Below, piece by piece: positions 1-9,034 of a stretch of 64,000 nt of DNA (positions are counted from its first letter, which is position 1; each line of letters opens with the position of its first letter). Source of the DNA: Chitinophaga sp. CF118 (lineage in GTDB: Bacteria; Bacteroidota; Bacteroidia; Chitinophagales; Chitinophagaceae); the NCBI RefSeq assembly GCF_900112615.1, contig NZ_FOMK01000004.1:496001-560000 (forward strand), in the 5' to 3' direction. The notes under the pieces were generated by a model that saw only the letters and a list, made by a program, of their open reading frames with translations, made no database searches and was not told the origin of the DNA. The position numbers and the translations under genes were made by a program.

Positions 1-46
1 GGTCTGTCATCTGTAACGCGGGGATTTGCCAATAATTTTATAATTT

Positions 47-448
47 TTATGTTCTTTCAATGTAACCTGTTGCCTTCAGACCGGTGTGGTCGCCAAAATT
101 CTCGCGATGGGTCTCACCCCAACTTTCCATTGCATGCCAGATCGGGCTCAGCACTTTTGCTGATTCCGTCAGTTCATATTCCACGCGCACCGGCACTTCA
201 GGGTAAACTGTACGAACAATAAGATGGTTTTTTTCCAGCTCCTTCAGCTGCAAAGTAAGCATACGTTCAGTAACATTGGGGAGTTCCTTCCGTAATTCGC
301 TGAAGCGCTTCCTTCCCATTCCCAATTTATAAAGAATCAACATTTTCCAGCGCCCGCCGATCAGATCAAGGGCATAAACAACTCCGCAGAAGTCGTTGAG
401 CAGTTGCCGGTTAAGACTGTTTGTCGAATTTTCTTTTCTCCGTGACAT
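47..448 (-). CDS. HxlR-family winged-helix regulator
   Basis: About 133 residues. The HxlR core is visible: a region reading LDLIGGRWKMLILYKL, followed by FSELRKELPNVTERMLTLQLKELE (winged helix) and the wing VRVEYELTESAKVLSPI near the C-terminus. Such regulators often control a divergent oxidoreductase and respond to electrophiles or quinones; that fits the divergent quinone reductase at 548. An upstream GTG at 481 would add 11 residues, but a minus-strand -7 element at 493-486 predicts transcription starting near 479, so the ATG at 448 is preferred. The ligand is not visible from sequence. Family assignment is secure; the target is inferred from neighbourhood. Confidence 0.88.
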   Translation of the reverse strand: MSRRKENSTNSLNRQLLNDFCGVVYALDLIGGRWKMLILYKLGMGRKRFSELRKELPNVTERMLTLQLKELEKNHLIVRTVYPEVPVRVEYELTESAKVLSPIWHAMESWGETHRENFGDHTGLKATGYIERT

Positions 449-475
449 ACATTTTTGTTCGTTGCGTACAATGGG

Positions 476-519
476 TTGCACTTTACAAAAATAACGAAGG
501 CGAACCTAATTTTGTGCAA
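476..519. promoter_or_regulatory. Divergent promoters flanked by a TTGCAC/GTGCAA inverted repeat
   Basis: The sequence holds a minus-strand -7 box (TATTTTTG, 493 to 486) for the HxlR gene and a plus-strand -7 box (TAATTTTG, 507-514) for the quinone reductase. TTGCAC at 476-481 and GTGCAA at 514-519 form an inverted repeat that brackets both boxes. This is a plausible HxlR operator, by inference. Confidence 0.55.
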
Positions 520-547
520 TCAGTTTCATAGAAAATCAATTTTATAG

Positions 548-1219
548 ATGAAAGTATTTCTGATTTATGCACATCCTGAGCAGGAGAGTTTTAACGGCGC
601 GATGTTCGGTAAAGCCCAGGAGACCCTTTTACAGGCCGGACATGAACTGCGTATCTCTGACCTTTACGCCATGAAATTCGACCCGGTTTCGGGAAAGAAT
701 AACTTTACCACTCTTGAAAACCCTCATTTTTTCAAACAGCAATTGGAAGAACTGCATGCAACTTCCAAAGGGGCTTTCGCATCGCACATTTCCACTGAAC
801 AGGAAAAGCTGGAATGGTGCGACCTGATGATCTGGCAGTTTCCGCTCTGGTGGTTCAGTGTGCCCGGAATACTGAAAGGCTGGGTGGATCGTGTATTTGC
901 GATGGGTCGTGTTTATGGTCAGGGAAGGATTTACGAAACCGGTGTTTTCAGGGGAAAAAAAGCGCTGCTTTCACTTACCACCGGCGGTATGCCAGATCAT
1001 TACCTTAAGGATGGTTTGAATGGCGATCTGGGCGGCATTCTGCGCCCGATACAACGGGGTATCCTTGAATTTACCGGATTCTCCGTGCTTGACCCTCATG
1101 TAGTGTATGGGCCAGCAAGACAAAGCCAGGAAGAACGGGAAGGAGAACTGTTGCGCTGGCAGGAACGATTGCTGACCATTTCTGCAGAAACAGGCATTGA
1201 GGTTGGCCACTACCGGTAG
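548..1219 (+). CDS. NAD(P)H dehydrogenase (quinone), flavodoxin-like fold
   Basis: 223 residues of the Flavodoxin_2 / NQO1-MdaB-KefF family: a cytosolic FMN or FAD enzyme that reduces quinones or nitro compounds with two electrons from NAD(P)H. Seen: N-terminal strand and loop MKVFLIYAHPEQESFNGA that binds flavin phosphate, WQFPLWWFSVPGILKGWVDRVF (the family's signature helix around residues 97-118), and ALLSLTTGG around 139-147. Length is normal for the family. It is transcribed away from an HxlR regulator, with a -7 box ending 33 bases before the ATG. The quinone or xenobiotic substrate cannot be told. Confidence 0.9.
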   Translation: MKVFLIYAHPEQESFNGAMFGKAQETLLQAGHELRISDLYAMKFDPVSGKNNFTTLENPHFFKQQLEELHATSKGAFASHISTEQEKLEWCDLMIWQFPLWWFSVPGILKGWVDRVFAMGRVYGQGRIYETGVFRGKKALLSLTTGGMPDHYLKDGLNGDLGGILRPIQRGILEFTGFSVLDPHVVYGPARQSQEEREGELLRWQERLLTISAETGIEVGHYR

Positions 1220-1334
1220 GGCTGTTCGTCCGCCACAGCGACTGCTGGATTAGGTCTTACAGACAGGAATGCTAAGCTAACTCTCCACCTAAAAGCCTTA
1301 AATCATCTAAAAATGATTCGGTTTTTTATCACCA

Positions 1335-1388
1335 GGTTCACAAGAGAACAAGGAAATGATTAATCGTGTCCTTGTGCTCTTGTGAACC
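1335..1388. repeat. 20-bp inverted repeat in the 1220-1494 gap
   Basis: Arms at 1335-1354 and 1369-1388 match at 19 of 20 positions (left arm begins GGTTCACAAGAG, right arm ends CTCTTGTGAACC) with a 14-base loop. No T-run follows on either strand, so it is not an obvious intrinsic terminator. It lies between the quinone reductase 3' end and the 3' end of the minus-strand lipoprotein gene. It may be a REP-like or MITE-like element, or an RNA-processing hairpin. Confidence 0.6.
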
Positions 1389-1494
1389 GATTTAAATTGA
1401 TTTCAGATTTCCATTGAATGTTTTTAGTAGCAGGTTGCCTCATTTGTCTGACTGTTTAATCAAATAGAATTGTTTAAATCCCTGAACATATTAC

Positions 1495-2151
1495 CTACCA
1501 AGGCTCTTTAGTAAATTTTATCGTTTGCAATAGATCCATTTCTTTTTTCATAAAATCTGTTCCGATAGTATCCTTTTTTTCTGTTATCAATTCAAATTCA
1601 AATGTTATATCCATCATTCTTACTGATGTCACCGCTGTTAGTTTATAGCATTGCCTGTGCAACTGTGGAATGTATCTACTTGTGGCACTTACGGCAAATG
1701 GCCGGTCATATATCTTATATAACGTATCAAGAATAATATCCGTTTCTGTTCCGCGTACCTTCATTTTTTCCTGAAAGCTCTTCCCGACGGAAGATACCCA
1801 GGTAGTATCAACTGTCTGTACCATAAAATGTGGTGAATAGATGATAGTGAGACAATCTACTGAGTCCAAAGGTACTCTCCAGAACCAACCATTTTCCATA
1901 TTTATTGGCAATATTTTAGGTTGAAAGCGGCACTTGATTTTATCACAACTCTTAGTATCAGAATAATGTATCCATGCGAAGGAAGTATCATAGCGCTCTG
2001 GAATATACATGGTAAATGCTCCCAAACTATCTATCAGTGTTACAACCACTTTCCTTACATTAGCCGGGGGGATGAAGCTGTCTGTTGATATTGAGGGATG
2101 GTAACAGCCCATGAGTAATATTATTGTGACAATAAGGAAAATGGATTTCAT
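1495..2151 (-). CDS. Hypothetical lipoprotein
   Basis: 218 residues, not assigned to a family. The N-terminus has a type II signal peptide, MKSIFLIVTIILLMGC, with a lipobox LLMGC so that Cys16 would be lipidated. The mature part is mostly beta-strand-like, with acidic and aromatic patches and no recognisable catalytic motif. It probably sits in the inner or outer membrane facing the periplasm or surface. It stands alone, convergent with the quinone reductase. About 200 bases of AT-rich DNA separate its start from the next gene, without a clear -7 box. Confidence 0.7.
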   Translation of the reverse strand: MKSIFLIVTIILLMGCYHPSISTDSFIPPANVRKVVVTLIDSLGAFTMYIPERYDTSFAWIHYSDTKSCDKIKCRFQPKILPINMENGWFWRVPLDSVDCLTIIYSPHFMVQTVDTTWVSSVGKSFQEKMKVRGTETDIILDTLYKIYDRPFAVSATSRYIPQLHRQCYKLTAVTSVRMMDITFEFELITEKKDTIGTDFMKKEMDLLQTIKFTKEPW

Positions 2152-2348
2152 ACTGCATTTGGATAATAATATTTACATTGATGTACTCTTGTCTTGTAAT
2201 GTAATTATAATAAGTGATATTATTCTATAATTACAAACTGGTTTTCCCTTCATGCGTCTTCTATTCAAAAGCCATGATTAACAGCCCCCCTTGAGATTTT
2301 TACTTCGCAGCCACAATATGTATATTCGCTTTTCAATTTGAATGACTT

Positions 2349-2912
2349 ATGGATATAGACTACATAGTAGACAATATATATCCGCTACCGGAAAAATCGA
2401 AAACGTTACTGAAAGAAAACATTTACGAAATAACCTATCCCAAAGCACATGTTTTATTTAAAGTGAACAGGATAGAATCAAAAGTGTATTTCATAAAGAA
2501 AGGTATAGTGCGGGCATATGCCAATCCGGATGATGAAGAAATAACTTTCTGGTTTGGGAAAGAAGGTGACGCAGTCATTTCCATGAAGAACTATGTTGAA
2601 AACAAAAAAGGATATGAAACCATAGAATTGCTGGAACCATGTGATCTGTACGAGCTAAATACGGAGCATCTACATAAGCTATTCAATGAAGATATTCATG
2701 TCGCCAATTGGGGCCGAAAATTTGCCGAGCAGGAACTGATAAAGCTTGAAGAACGGCTTATTTTCAGGCAATGCAGAACAGCTATGGAACGCTACAAAGA
2801 ACTAATGGCAACCGATCCCGAATTACTTCAACGGGTACAACTTGGTCATATCGCTTCTTACCTCGGCATGACGCAGGTTAGTTTGAGCAGGATCAGGGCT
2901 GAATTGAAATAA
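2349..2912 (+). CDS. Crp/Fnr-family transcriptional regulator
   Basis: 187 residues: an N-terminal cyclic-nucleotide-binding-like beta-roll (about residues 20-115) and a C-terminal helix-turn-helix ending LGHIASYLGMTQVSLSRIRAELK. The family binds DNA as a dimer and is common in Bacteroidota as single-gene sensors. The recognition helix (TQVSLSRIR) lacks the Arg-Glu-x3-x-Arg pattern that CRP uses for GTGA half-sites, so its target differs from that of the Crp-type gene at 52970. There is no iron-sulfur cysteine cluster like that of Fnr. The ligand is unknown. It could regulate the outer membrane gene downstream, but nothing in sequence shows this. Confidence 0.85.
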   Translation: MDIDYIVDNIYPLPEKSKTLLKENIYEITYPKAHVLFKVNRIESKVYFIKKGIVRAYANPDDEEITFWFGKEGDAVISMKNYVENKKGYETIELLEPCDLYELNTEHLHKLFNEDIHVANWGRKFAEQELIKLEERLIFRQCRTAMERYKELMATDPELLQRVQLGHIASYLGMTQVSLSRIRAELK

Positions 2913-3184
2913 ATGGCTTATTTTTTTTATTCCATAATTGACTGAAGTTTTGCTTTGTCTATAAAAGCATCCATAACAGATACGAAGAGGGTTCTGTCCG
3001 CAGGGAACAATAAATATGATGCTGTCTCTTTTTCTTCGAGTACCTGATGGAGACCAACAGGCATTTAAGCAATTCTTAAGACGCTCATTAATTTTTGATA
3101 CACCTCGTAAAAAATTTTATCATCAGGATAACTTAAAAAAGCTCTTCTTGCATTAAAAACCATTGAAATAAAATTTTGGAAGTG

Positions 3185-3310
3185 ATATATACTTTTGTAA
3201 TTTGGTATCACAAAAGCAATACAGAAACCTTTATACCATTATGAACCCATCATCATATTTAAACTGAAGGTGATAACTGAAACCTCTATGTATACACTAA
3301 ATAATCCGGA
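3185..3310 (+). promoter_or_regulatory. Promoter and leader of the beta-barrel gene (copy 1 of a duplicated leader)
   Basis: A -7 box TACTTTTG lies at 3190-3197. The following ~110 bases resemble 6222-6340 closely: both share TGTAATTT, a CAC-AAA-CAATA block, ACCCATCATC and TGATAA(C/T)TGAAAC in the same order. Transcription would begin near 3204, giving a leader of about 215 bases. The rest of the 2913-3420 gap shows nothing else clear. Confidence 0.55.
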
Positions 3311-3420
3311 ACATCTTGATTAACTGAATTAATAATAATAGTTAATCCCACCTTTACATGTTAACAGCAGGTACTCTTTACTTGCAAATGGTTGACAAGT
3401 ACCCAGTGACACACATTAAA

Positions 3421-6078
3421 ATGAAATTATTAAAAACCATACCCTCCCTGCTTATTCTGTTGCTAACTACCCTGTTAGCTGCCGGCCAGCAAACGGGGGC
3501 CGTGAATGGTACGTTATCCGACACAACCAACCATTTACAATTAAAGAATGCTTACATTTCATTGCACCGTACAAGTGACAGTAGTATGCAACGTTCCTTC
3601 TTTTCTGGTGAAAACGGGGTTTTCAGCACTGGTGAGATACATTGGGGAGCGTATTACCTACGCATTTCTTATACAGGGTATGAAACGCTCAAAATCCCTG
3701 TTACCCTGGACAAAGCACAGTCACAAATAGACCTGGGTACCATTTATATGTCATCTAAGACAATGGTATTAGACACGATTGTTATCCTGGAACCTCCTAT
3801 CGTCCTGAATAAGGACACCCTGGAATATAATGCCAGCAGGTTCAAAACCCGTGATTATGCTGCCTTAGAAGATCTGCTAAAACTATTGCCAGGCATACAA
3901 TTGAATTATGATGGATCCATTACTATTAATGGACAGGTTGTGGACCAGCTGATGGTAGATGGCAAACCATTTTTTGATGGCACCCCGGCAATGGCCCTTT
4001 CACATTTACCGGCTGATATTGTAAAAAAAATACAGGTATATGCCAGTAGCACAGCATCTACTACCGGCATTCCACCACCACCAGGATTTCCTGGTCCTAA
4101 AACACTGAATATTATATTGAAGGCTGATAGAAGAAAAGGTAGCTTCGGTAAATTAATGGCAGGAGCAGGTTCCGGAGGAGCATATACCAGCAATGGAGAC
4201 CTGAACCACATGAATGGTGCCCAGCAATTTTCCCTGATAGGTAATGCTGGCAATGTGGAAAAGGATAAAGGAGGAAACGTCGGCTACGTGACCAATGGAA
4301 TTACCCGTAATATTAATGGAGGCATTAATTACCGGGATAGTCGCAGCGAAAAAAACAGTATCACAGGTAGCGTACTTGCTAATAATGTTTATACCAAAAA
4401 TACACAACGCTCTCATTTACTGAACATATTCCCGGATGATTTATCCACAATACAGGATCAACAAACACAATCCGAAGCTCACGTTGATTTTCAACAAATC
4501 AACCTGAATCTGGAACAAAAATTCAATAATAAGGATGTTTTCCTCTTCCAACCAAGAGTAACGGTACAGCATTCAAATAACAATAGCAGGCAACAAAGTT
4601 TGCAACGCTATGAAAGCTCAGGTGATACTATTTACAGATCCAGTGGTAATACAGCTACTCATGGAAACACGACCATGCTTTCTTCACTGATACAGTATTC
4701 CCATAACTGGAAAAAACCCGGCGAAAAGCTCACAATTGCCATGAATATATCCGGCAATAATGGTATTAATAACGGAACCAGCAACACAACAACCATTTCG
4801 ACTGTCGGTACCACAACCCTAAACCGACATTCTACTTCAAAAAATGGCACCTATACCCTTGCGCCTTACGTAAACTTTACAACACCTATAGGTGAAAAGA
4901 ACGTATTGAACGTAGCGGGTAACTATACTGACAACAAGAGTACTATGAGATATCAGGTATATCGCTTTAATGACAATAGTCATCAATATGATATACAGGA
5001 CACCACGCAAAGCAATAATTATAAGACGGACTATAAAACTGCAGCGATGCAATTCTCTTTCAGCAGGCAATGGAAAAGGACGTCATTTACCGCCGGTACC
5101 GGCATACAATCTGACTGGCTTGAAGGAGACAATGAAAGCAATCATACCAGTATAAATAGCCATTTCTTCAATGCACTACCATCGGCCATGCTTACCGTAA
5201 ATCTTAATAATATGAAGAACTTACAAGTCTCTTATAACGGGAGGCCAACAATGGTATCTGTGGAACAATTGCAACCCGTCTCTATGACGTCCGACTCTTT
5301 ATATATATCAGAAGGTAACCCTAACCTTAAACAACCTTATGCACATACGATGAACCTGATTTATAATGCTATTAATATCAGTAAAAATAGTTTCTTTTCT
5401 GCCACTCTAATGGGCACCATTACACAAAATTCTATCCAGCAATACAATACCATGCTGAATAATGGTGCACAACTTACTAAACCGGTGAACCTGGAGGGAG
5501 CACATGTCATTAACCTTGTACTGAATTATGGATTAAATGCCATTAAAAAAAAATCTATTCTCAACATTTCAGCCAATGCCTCATACAATAAAAGCCCGGT
5601 AGTAAGTAATGGAGTTAGGAATGATAGTCGCATCATCGCTGCCATGACGAATATTACTTACGATTATCAACAAGCAGAAGGCTTTAATCTCACTGTTCGC
5701 ATCTCGCAAGGTTACAATGCGATGCAAAGTAAATTGGGGACAAACCAAAATTATTTTACTACATCCCTGGGTACCAAGGCTGTTTATTTCAAGGGAAACT
5801 GGGAGACTTCGATAGCGGCTGATTATAGCTATAATACCAGCTTGCCATCTAGCTATCAGCCCAGGTACCCTATTACAGTTCCCAGCATTGCTTTTCGTAT
5901 ACTAAATCATAAAGAAGGACAGATCAGGGTATCAGTAATGGACTTATTTAATCAACAGTCTGGTGTGTCCAAAACGATTTCTTCATCAATGGTATCTGAC
6001 TCATGGACACAGACCAGGGGACGTTATATAATAGGTACTTTCACCTGGAATTTTAGAAAGTTCGGTACTAAGAAATGA
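3421..6078 (+). CDS. Outer membrane beta-barrel protein, TonB-receptor-like
   Basis: 885 residues from the preferred ATG at 3421, where a signal peptide begins (MKLLKTIPSLLILLLTTLLAAGQ); the earlier ATG at 3358 would bury it. Domain order: carboxypeptidase-regulatory-like beta-sandwich (about 25-110, with YYLRISYTGYETLKI), a plug-like part (about 125-220, TLEYNASRFKTRDYAALEDLLKLLPG and VDGKPFFDGTPAMAL), then a long Asn/Thr/Ser-rich barrel (OMP_b-brl type) to the C-terminus. It probably acts in outer membrane transport or assembly. No SusD-like partner adjoins it, and no TonB box could be confirmed, so the substrate is open. It shares a leader with the secreted protein at 6625. Confidence 0.85.
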   Translation: MKLLKTIPSLLILLLTTLLAAGQQTGAVNGTLSDTTNHLQLKNAYISLHRTSDSSMQRSFFSGENGVFSTGEIHWGAYYLRISYTGYETLKIPVTLDKAQSQIDLGTIYMSSKTMVLDTIVILEPPIVLNKDTLEYNASRFKTRDYAALEDLLKLLPGIQLNYDGSITINGQVVDQLMVDGKPFFDGTPAMALSHLPADIVKKIQVYASSTASTTGIPPPPGFPGPKTLNIILKADRRKGSFGKLMAGAGSGGAYTSNGDLNHMNGAQQFSLIGNAGNVEKDKGGNVGYVTNGITRNINGGINYRDSRSEKNSITGSVLANNVYTKNTQRSHLLNIFPDDLSTIQDQQTQSEAHVDFQQINLNLEQKFNNKDVFLFQPRVTVQHSNNNSRQQSLQRYESSGDTIYRSSGNTATHGNTTMLSSLIQYSHNWKKPGEKLTIAMNISGNNGINNGTSNTTTISTVGTTTLNRHSTSKNGTYTLAPYVNFTTPIGEKNVLNVAGNYTDNKSTMRYQVYRFNDNSHQYDIQDTTQSNNYKTDYKTAAMQFSFSRQWKRTSFTAGTGIQSDWLEGDNESNHTSINSHFFNALPSAMLTVNLNNMKNLQVSYNGRPTMVSVEQLQPVSMTSDSLYISEGNPNLKQPYAHTMNLIYNAINISKNSFFSATLMGTITQNSIQQYNTMLNNGAQLTKPVNLEGAHVINLVLNYGLNAIKKKSILNISANASYNKSPVVSNGVRNDSRIIAAMTNITYDYQQAEGFNLTVRISQGYNAMQSKLGTNQNYFTTSLGTKAVYFKGNWETSIAADYSYNTSLPSSYQPRYPITVPSIAFRILNHKEGQIRVSVMDLFNQQSGVSKTISSSMVSDSWTQTRGRYIIGTFTWNFRKFGTKK

Positions 6079-6221
6079 TGTTAAATAAAATTTATGATTT
6101 TACTAAAGATCGTATAATACTGAGATTTTTCATATGGAGAATACAGGTTCTGATTATCCTTTTCTGCCGGCAGAAGAAACAAAAGTTCAGTTACAATGAA
6201 TGAAATAAACTTTTGCATATG

Positions 6222-6340
6222 CTACATAGTTTTTGTAATTTAGTTGCACGAAACCAATATAAAAATACCAATCCGGAAACCCATCATCTACGTTAAAAGT
6301 AAATGATAATTGAAACTCTTACTATTATGCATAAACAACC
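6222..6340 (+). promoter_or_regulatory. Promoter and leader of the secreted-protein gene (copy 2)
   Basis: This stretch repeats the layout of 3185-3310 (see that entry for the shared blocks), with TTTTTGTAATTT as the presumed -7 region. It sits about 390 bases before the ATG at 6625; the remaining bases of the 6079-6624 gap are AT-rich with no other clear feature. Copy 2 implies a common regulator for both genes. Confidence 0.5.
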
Positions 6341-6624
6341 ATTATTAAGAACTTCATAAATAATTACCAAAATTATATATAATTTACTCCTCTATAGAAG
6401 ACTATAATTTCTGTAAGGGAACCTAATACCTATTCATCATTAAAGAATAATACTTCCCTGCTTTATTCTCTTGTTGTGAATTTGTACTGCCATATTTCAT
6501 AACGCTACAAGGCATTATAACAATTTCATTTTTTGCATGAAACCCTCATGTACCAACAATCCTTTTCCTGAAGCCAGGAACGATAATTATTTTCCGGATT
6601 TCTTCACAAAATAATATATATCAC

Positions 6625-7161
6625 ATGAAAAAAATGTTGTTAGCACTCGCAGTTAGTGCATTCGTTTGTTTTGGCGCCCATGCACAGACCATTAAGTGCT
6701 ATGTGCAAAGGTCTCCCTTTGAAGTAACTCCCAATGTAACTATAGAATCTTCTACTCTTTATGTACTATCTCAGCAGAGAAATCCAGCTACTGGCGATAA
6801 TAAAACTCTCGTATACCCAGTATTAAGCACTACTGGGTATACAGGGTTAATTACTCCAGTCTATTACTGGGTAGCACCAAGTACAACCTACCAGTTAGGT
6901 ATTTTCACTACCGGTAGCCTAACTGTAAAAAACACGGCTACGACTACCCGTTCCTTATATGTAAGGGTAGGTGTCTGGATATCTAATGCAGGAGGTCTAT
7001 ACCTAAGATGGGCAACCTCTGAGTCGAAAACCTTACCTCCTAATCAAAGCGGTTATTTTACGACACCTATGTCGGGGGCACAATATACCTCACTAAATTG
7101 GACTACTTCACCTGGAGCCGATGCGCCAACAGCAGTCTTGATAGAAGTAATGGAGAATTAA
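6625..7161 (+). CDS. Small secreted protein of unknown function
   Basis: 178 residues with a clear signal peptide (MKKMLLALAVSAFVCFGAHAQ, cleavage after Gln-preceding Ala) and a Thr/Ser/Tyr-rich mature part that looks like a beta-sandwich: repeated short strands, PVYYWVAPSTTYQLG, RSLYVRVGVWISNAGGLYLRW. I do not recognise a family. There is one cysteine in the mature protein. The shared leader with the 3421 beta-barrel gene suggests it works with, or is regulated like, that outer membrane protein. A strong terminator follows. Confidence 0.72.
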   Translation: MKKMLLALAVSAFVCFGAHAQTIKCYVQRSPFEVTPNVTIESSTLYVLSQQRNPATGDNKTLVYPVLSTTGYTGLITPVYYWVAPSTTYQLGIFTTGSLTVKNTATTTRSLYVRVGVWISNAGGLYLRWATSESKTLPPNQSGYFTTPMSGAQYTSLNWTTSPGADAPTAVLIEVMEN

Positions 7162-7189
7162 TGTTGGTTTAAACAGTTATACTACTACT

Positions 7190-7224
7190 GCCCATCGTAT
7201 AATTCACGATGGGCATTTTTTTTT
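7190..7224 (+). terminator. Rho-independent terminator
   Basis: GCCCATCGT (7190-7198) pairs with ACGATGGGC (7206-7214), followed by ATTTTTTTTTT. It ends the secreted-protein transcript. Confidence 0.92.
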
Positions 7225-7457
7225 GCGCTATTTTATTATGCAACTACTGATGCCAATACTTCCTTCCTTTCCAGTAGCAATGACAATACATTTTTCAATA
7301 ACTAGTAAAATTTTTGATTTGAAGGCATTTTTAATTCCATTTTTCATTCTATTATTCCCTTTCCTATTTAATTATCAAATTAGAACTGGGTTCGATATTT
7401 TCCAAAAACTCCTTAATTCATCCAAAATTGACTCAACAAAATAATAAGCCATTTATT

Positions 7458-7465
7458 TATATTTG
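7458..7465 (+). promoter_or_regulatory. -7 promoter element TATATTTG
   Basis: A perfect TAnnTTTG element. It predicts transcription starting near 7472 and so supports the ATG at 7488 for the following gene rather than an in-frame TTG at 7428. Confidence 0.5.
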
Positions 7466-7487
7466 TCTAAATAGCAGCGCACAAAAT

Positions 7488-7829
7488 ATGAATGATTTAT
7501 ACCCCGAACTTGAAGATTATATTTATCAGTATTGTCAGAAATTTCAAACCAAAGATGAGTTAATGGCGGGAAAGACGGTTCTTTACAACCTTAAAACTCA
7601 GTCCGAAACAATGCTTTCGATGATGCGGAGAAAAGGATGGATAAGTGACGATCCGGTAATACTGGATATGATAGCGGATGGTCGTGATGCGCTAAAAAGC
7701 AGGATAGTGAAACGGATCTGGAACGAACATCAGCATGAATTATCATTAAATCTTTGCCCTGCGTGTAATAAAATTACCAGATCCCCAAATGCCAGTCAAT
7801 GCCGCTTCTGCTTTCATGACTGGCATTGA
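7488..7829 (+). CDS. Hypothetical small protein with C-terminal zinc-ribbon-like cysteines
   Basis: 113 residues from ATG 7488. The N-terminal two thirds are charged and helical (MNDLYPELEDYIYQYCQKF...). The C-terminus holds CPACNKITRSPNASQCRFC, that is C-x2-C-x11-C-x2-C, a plausible zinc-binding knuckle, ending FHDWH. No family was recognised with confidence; such ends occur in small nucleic-acid or scaffold proteins. It is monocistronic between a terminator and a pseudogene. Confidence 0.7.
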   Translation: MNDLYPELEDYIYQYCQKFQTKDELMAGKTVLYNLKTQSETMLSMMRRKGWISDDPVILDMIADGRDALKSRIVKRIWNEHQHELSLNLCPACNKITRSPNASQCRFCFHDWH

Positions 7830-8101
7830 CTTGAATTCCTCTTTTTCCTATTTACATCCAATCGTGATGTATGTTTGAGTGTCGCAACCCAAACATATAA
7901 ACTATTGAGGGCTTAATCGTACCCTCCACAACAGGGCTATTTCCGACTTTCTACAAATATGGAAAATAAAACATTTTTACGCTGGGAAAATGAATAAGTT
8001 TGGGTTACCTCCGGGATACAAGCTTGATTACAATTTACTTACAGGACTAGAATACTTGATATTCCTTATCACCACCTCTGTAATCTTATCCTTAGCATCA
8101 C

Positions 8102-8416
8102 ATGTACCCTCCTTCTCCAATTGCTCTCAGTATCATATTCATAGCTTACACCAGAAAGCTTCAAACATTGCTCGAACATCACCTAATCGATGTATTACAT
8201 ACCTGGATATTCCCCGTGACACTTGGTAACGGGAAAAAACTTTTTGAAGAAAGCACGCAAGCGCAAGGATGGCAACTGACAGATGCTACTATATCAACAA
8301 CAGGTGTTATTATAGCAAGCTATGTACCCGCTGGCAACGTAAAAACCGGTTCATTCGTACCAGATAAGGTAAGCGAAGCAGAAATAACCAGACGCAATAA
8401 ACTGGCAAAAGAATAG
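8102..8416 (+). pseudogene. 5'-truncated dihydrofolate-reductase-like (RibD C-terminal) pseudogene
   Basis: From about 8155 the frame reads LQTLLEHHLIDVLHTWIFPV and TLGNGKKLFEES, then TTGVIIASYVPAGNVKTGSF, the C-terminal third of the YyaP/YwjB-type RibD_C family. The N-terminal ~100 residues, including the NADPH-binding start, are missing; the bases upstream read as unrelated sequence. The remaining frame is open to its normal end (AEITRRNKLAKE). Full members are about 180 residues. It is best called a relic; a short expressed protein is unlikely to be active. Confidence 0.7.
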
Positions 8417-8441
8417 TGATACCGGAGAGGGTTTAAACAGC

Positions 8442-8783
8442 TTAAAGATTATACCCCAGCTGTGTAGCCTGATTCTTAAACCACAAGAACGTAAGTACGC
8501 TTAATACCAGAGACAGGCTAACCATTACCCAATAAACTACACGCTGCCGGGGTAACATCTGGTCGGGCTTTAAGCTGGGCGGGCGCAATATCAGCAGGTA
8601 AAGGCCAAACACTACTAAAAAGGGGCCAATGCCTACGCCTTTCAAAGAATAGGTTAGGTTATCCTGCTTCTTTGCCATGGCCTCCAGGATACGCCAAATA
8701 AAGAAATAGATAAAACCAATGCCCGCGACAAGGCTTATTACCCCATAAAGAATGGATTTATTACTGGTTGGCTGATTGTTCAT
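8442..8783 (-). CDS. Small integral membrane protein
   Basis: 113 residues, unknown family. Three hydrophobic segments are visible at about 12-33 (YGVISLVAGIGFIYFFIW), 50-68 (IGPFLVVFGLYLLIL) and 85-104 (YWVMVSLSLVLSVLTFLWF). The soluble N-terminus is short and polar. It is divergent from the acetyltransferase gene at 9069, with no other partner. No transport or enzyme motif is seen. Confidence 0.68.
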   Translation of the reverse strand: MNNQPTSNKSILYGVISLVAGIGFIYFFIWRILEAMAKKQDNLTYSLKGVGIGPFLVVFGLYLLILRPPSLKPDQMLPRQRVVYWVMVSLSLVLSVLTFLWFKNQATQLGYNL

Positions 8784-8906
8784 AGTTTTATTAATTTGTC
8801 AACAATGCCGACAATATACAGCACTCAGTGATATCATCCAACACTACCTCCGGAGTTTCTGAGGCGCAAGTCACATAAAAAGGTATTTTTAATAACCCGA
8901 GATTTA

Positions 8907-9034
8907 TATCTTTGCAGTATAAATAAACGCCTCTGTTTACTACAACATTAATCAGGCAGATCACTTTGCCTGGAATTGTATAACAATAGCCTTTAACCCA
9001 AAAGGCAGTTTCAGATCACTTTTTAAAGTGATCT
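8907..9034 (+). promoter_or_regulatory. Acetyltransferase leader with alternative hairpins
   Basis: A -7 box TATCTTTG (8907-8914) predicts a start near 8921 and a ~148-base leader. Hairpin 1 is CAGGCA (8953-8958) with TGCCTG (8967-8972), loop GATCACTT. Hairpin 2 is AGATCACTTT (9013-9022) with AAAGTGATCT (9025-9034). The 10-mer AGATCACTTT recurs exactly at 8958-8967 in hairpin 1, so the right arm of hairpin 2 could pair with either copy. That is the layout of an attenuator or riboregulator; function is inferred. Confidence 0.5.

Noticed and set aside
7223-7444. Hydrophobic frame of 73 codons after the terminator
   Set aside because: It starts at TTG inside the T-run of a terminator, has no promoter, and its hydrophobicity follows from AT-rich sequence.
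7990-8229. Frame of 79 codons before the DHFR-like relic
   Set aside because: It overlaps the pseudogene in another frame and has no family resemblance; it is probably decayed DNA.
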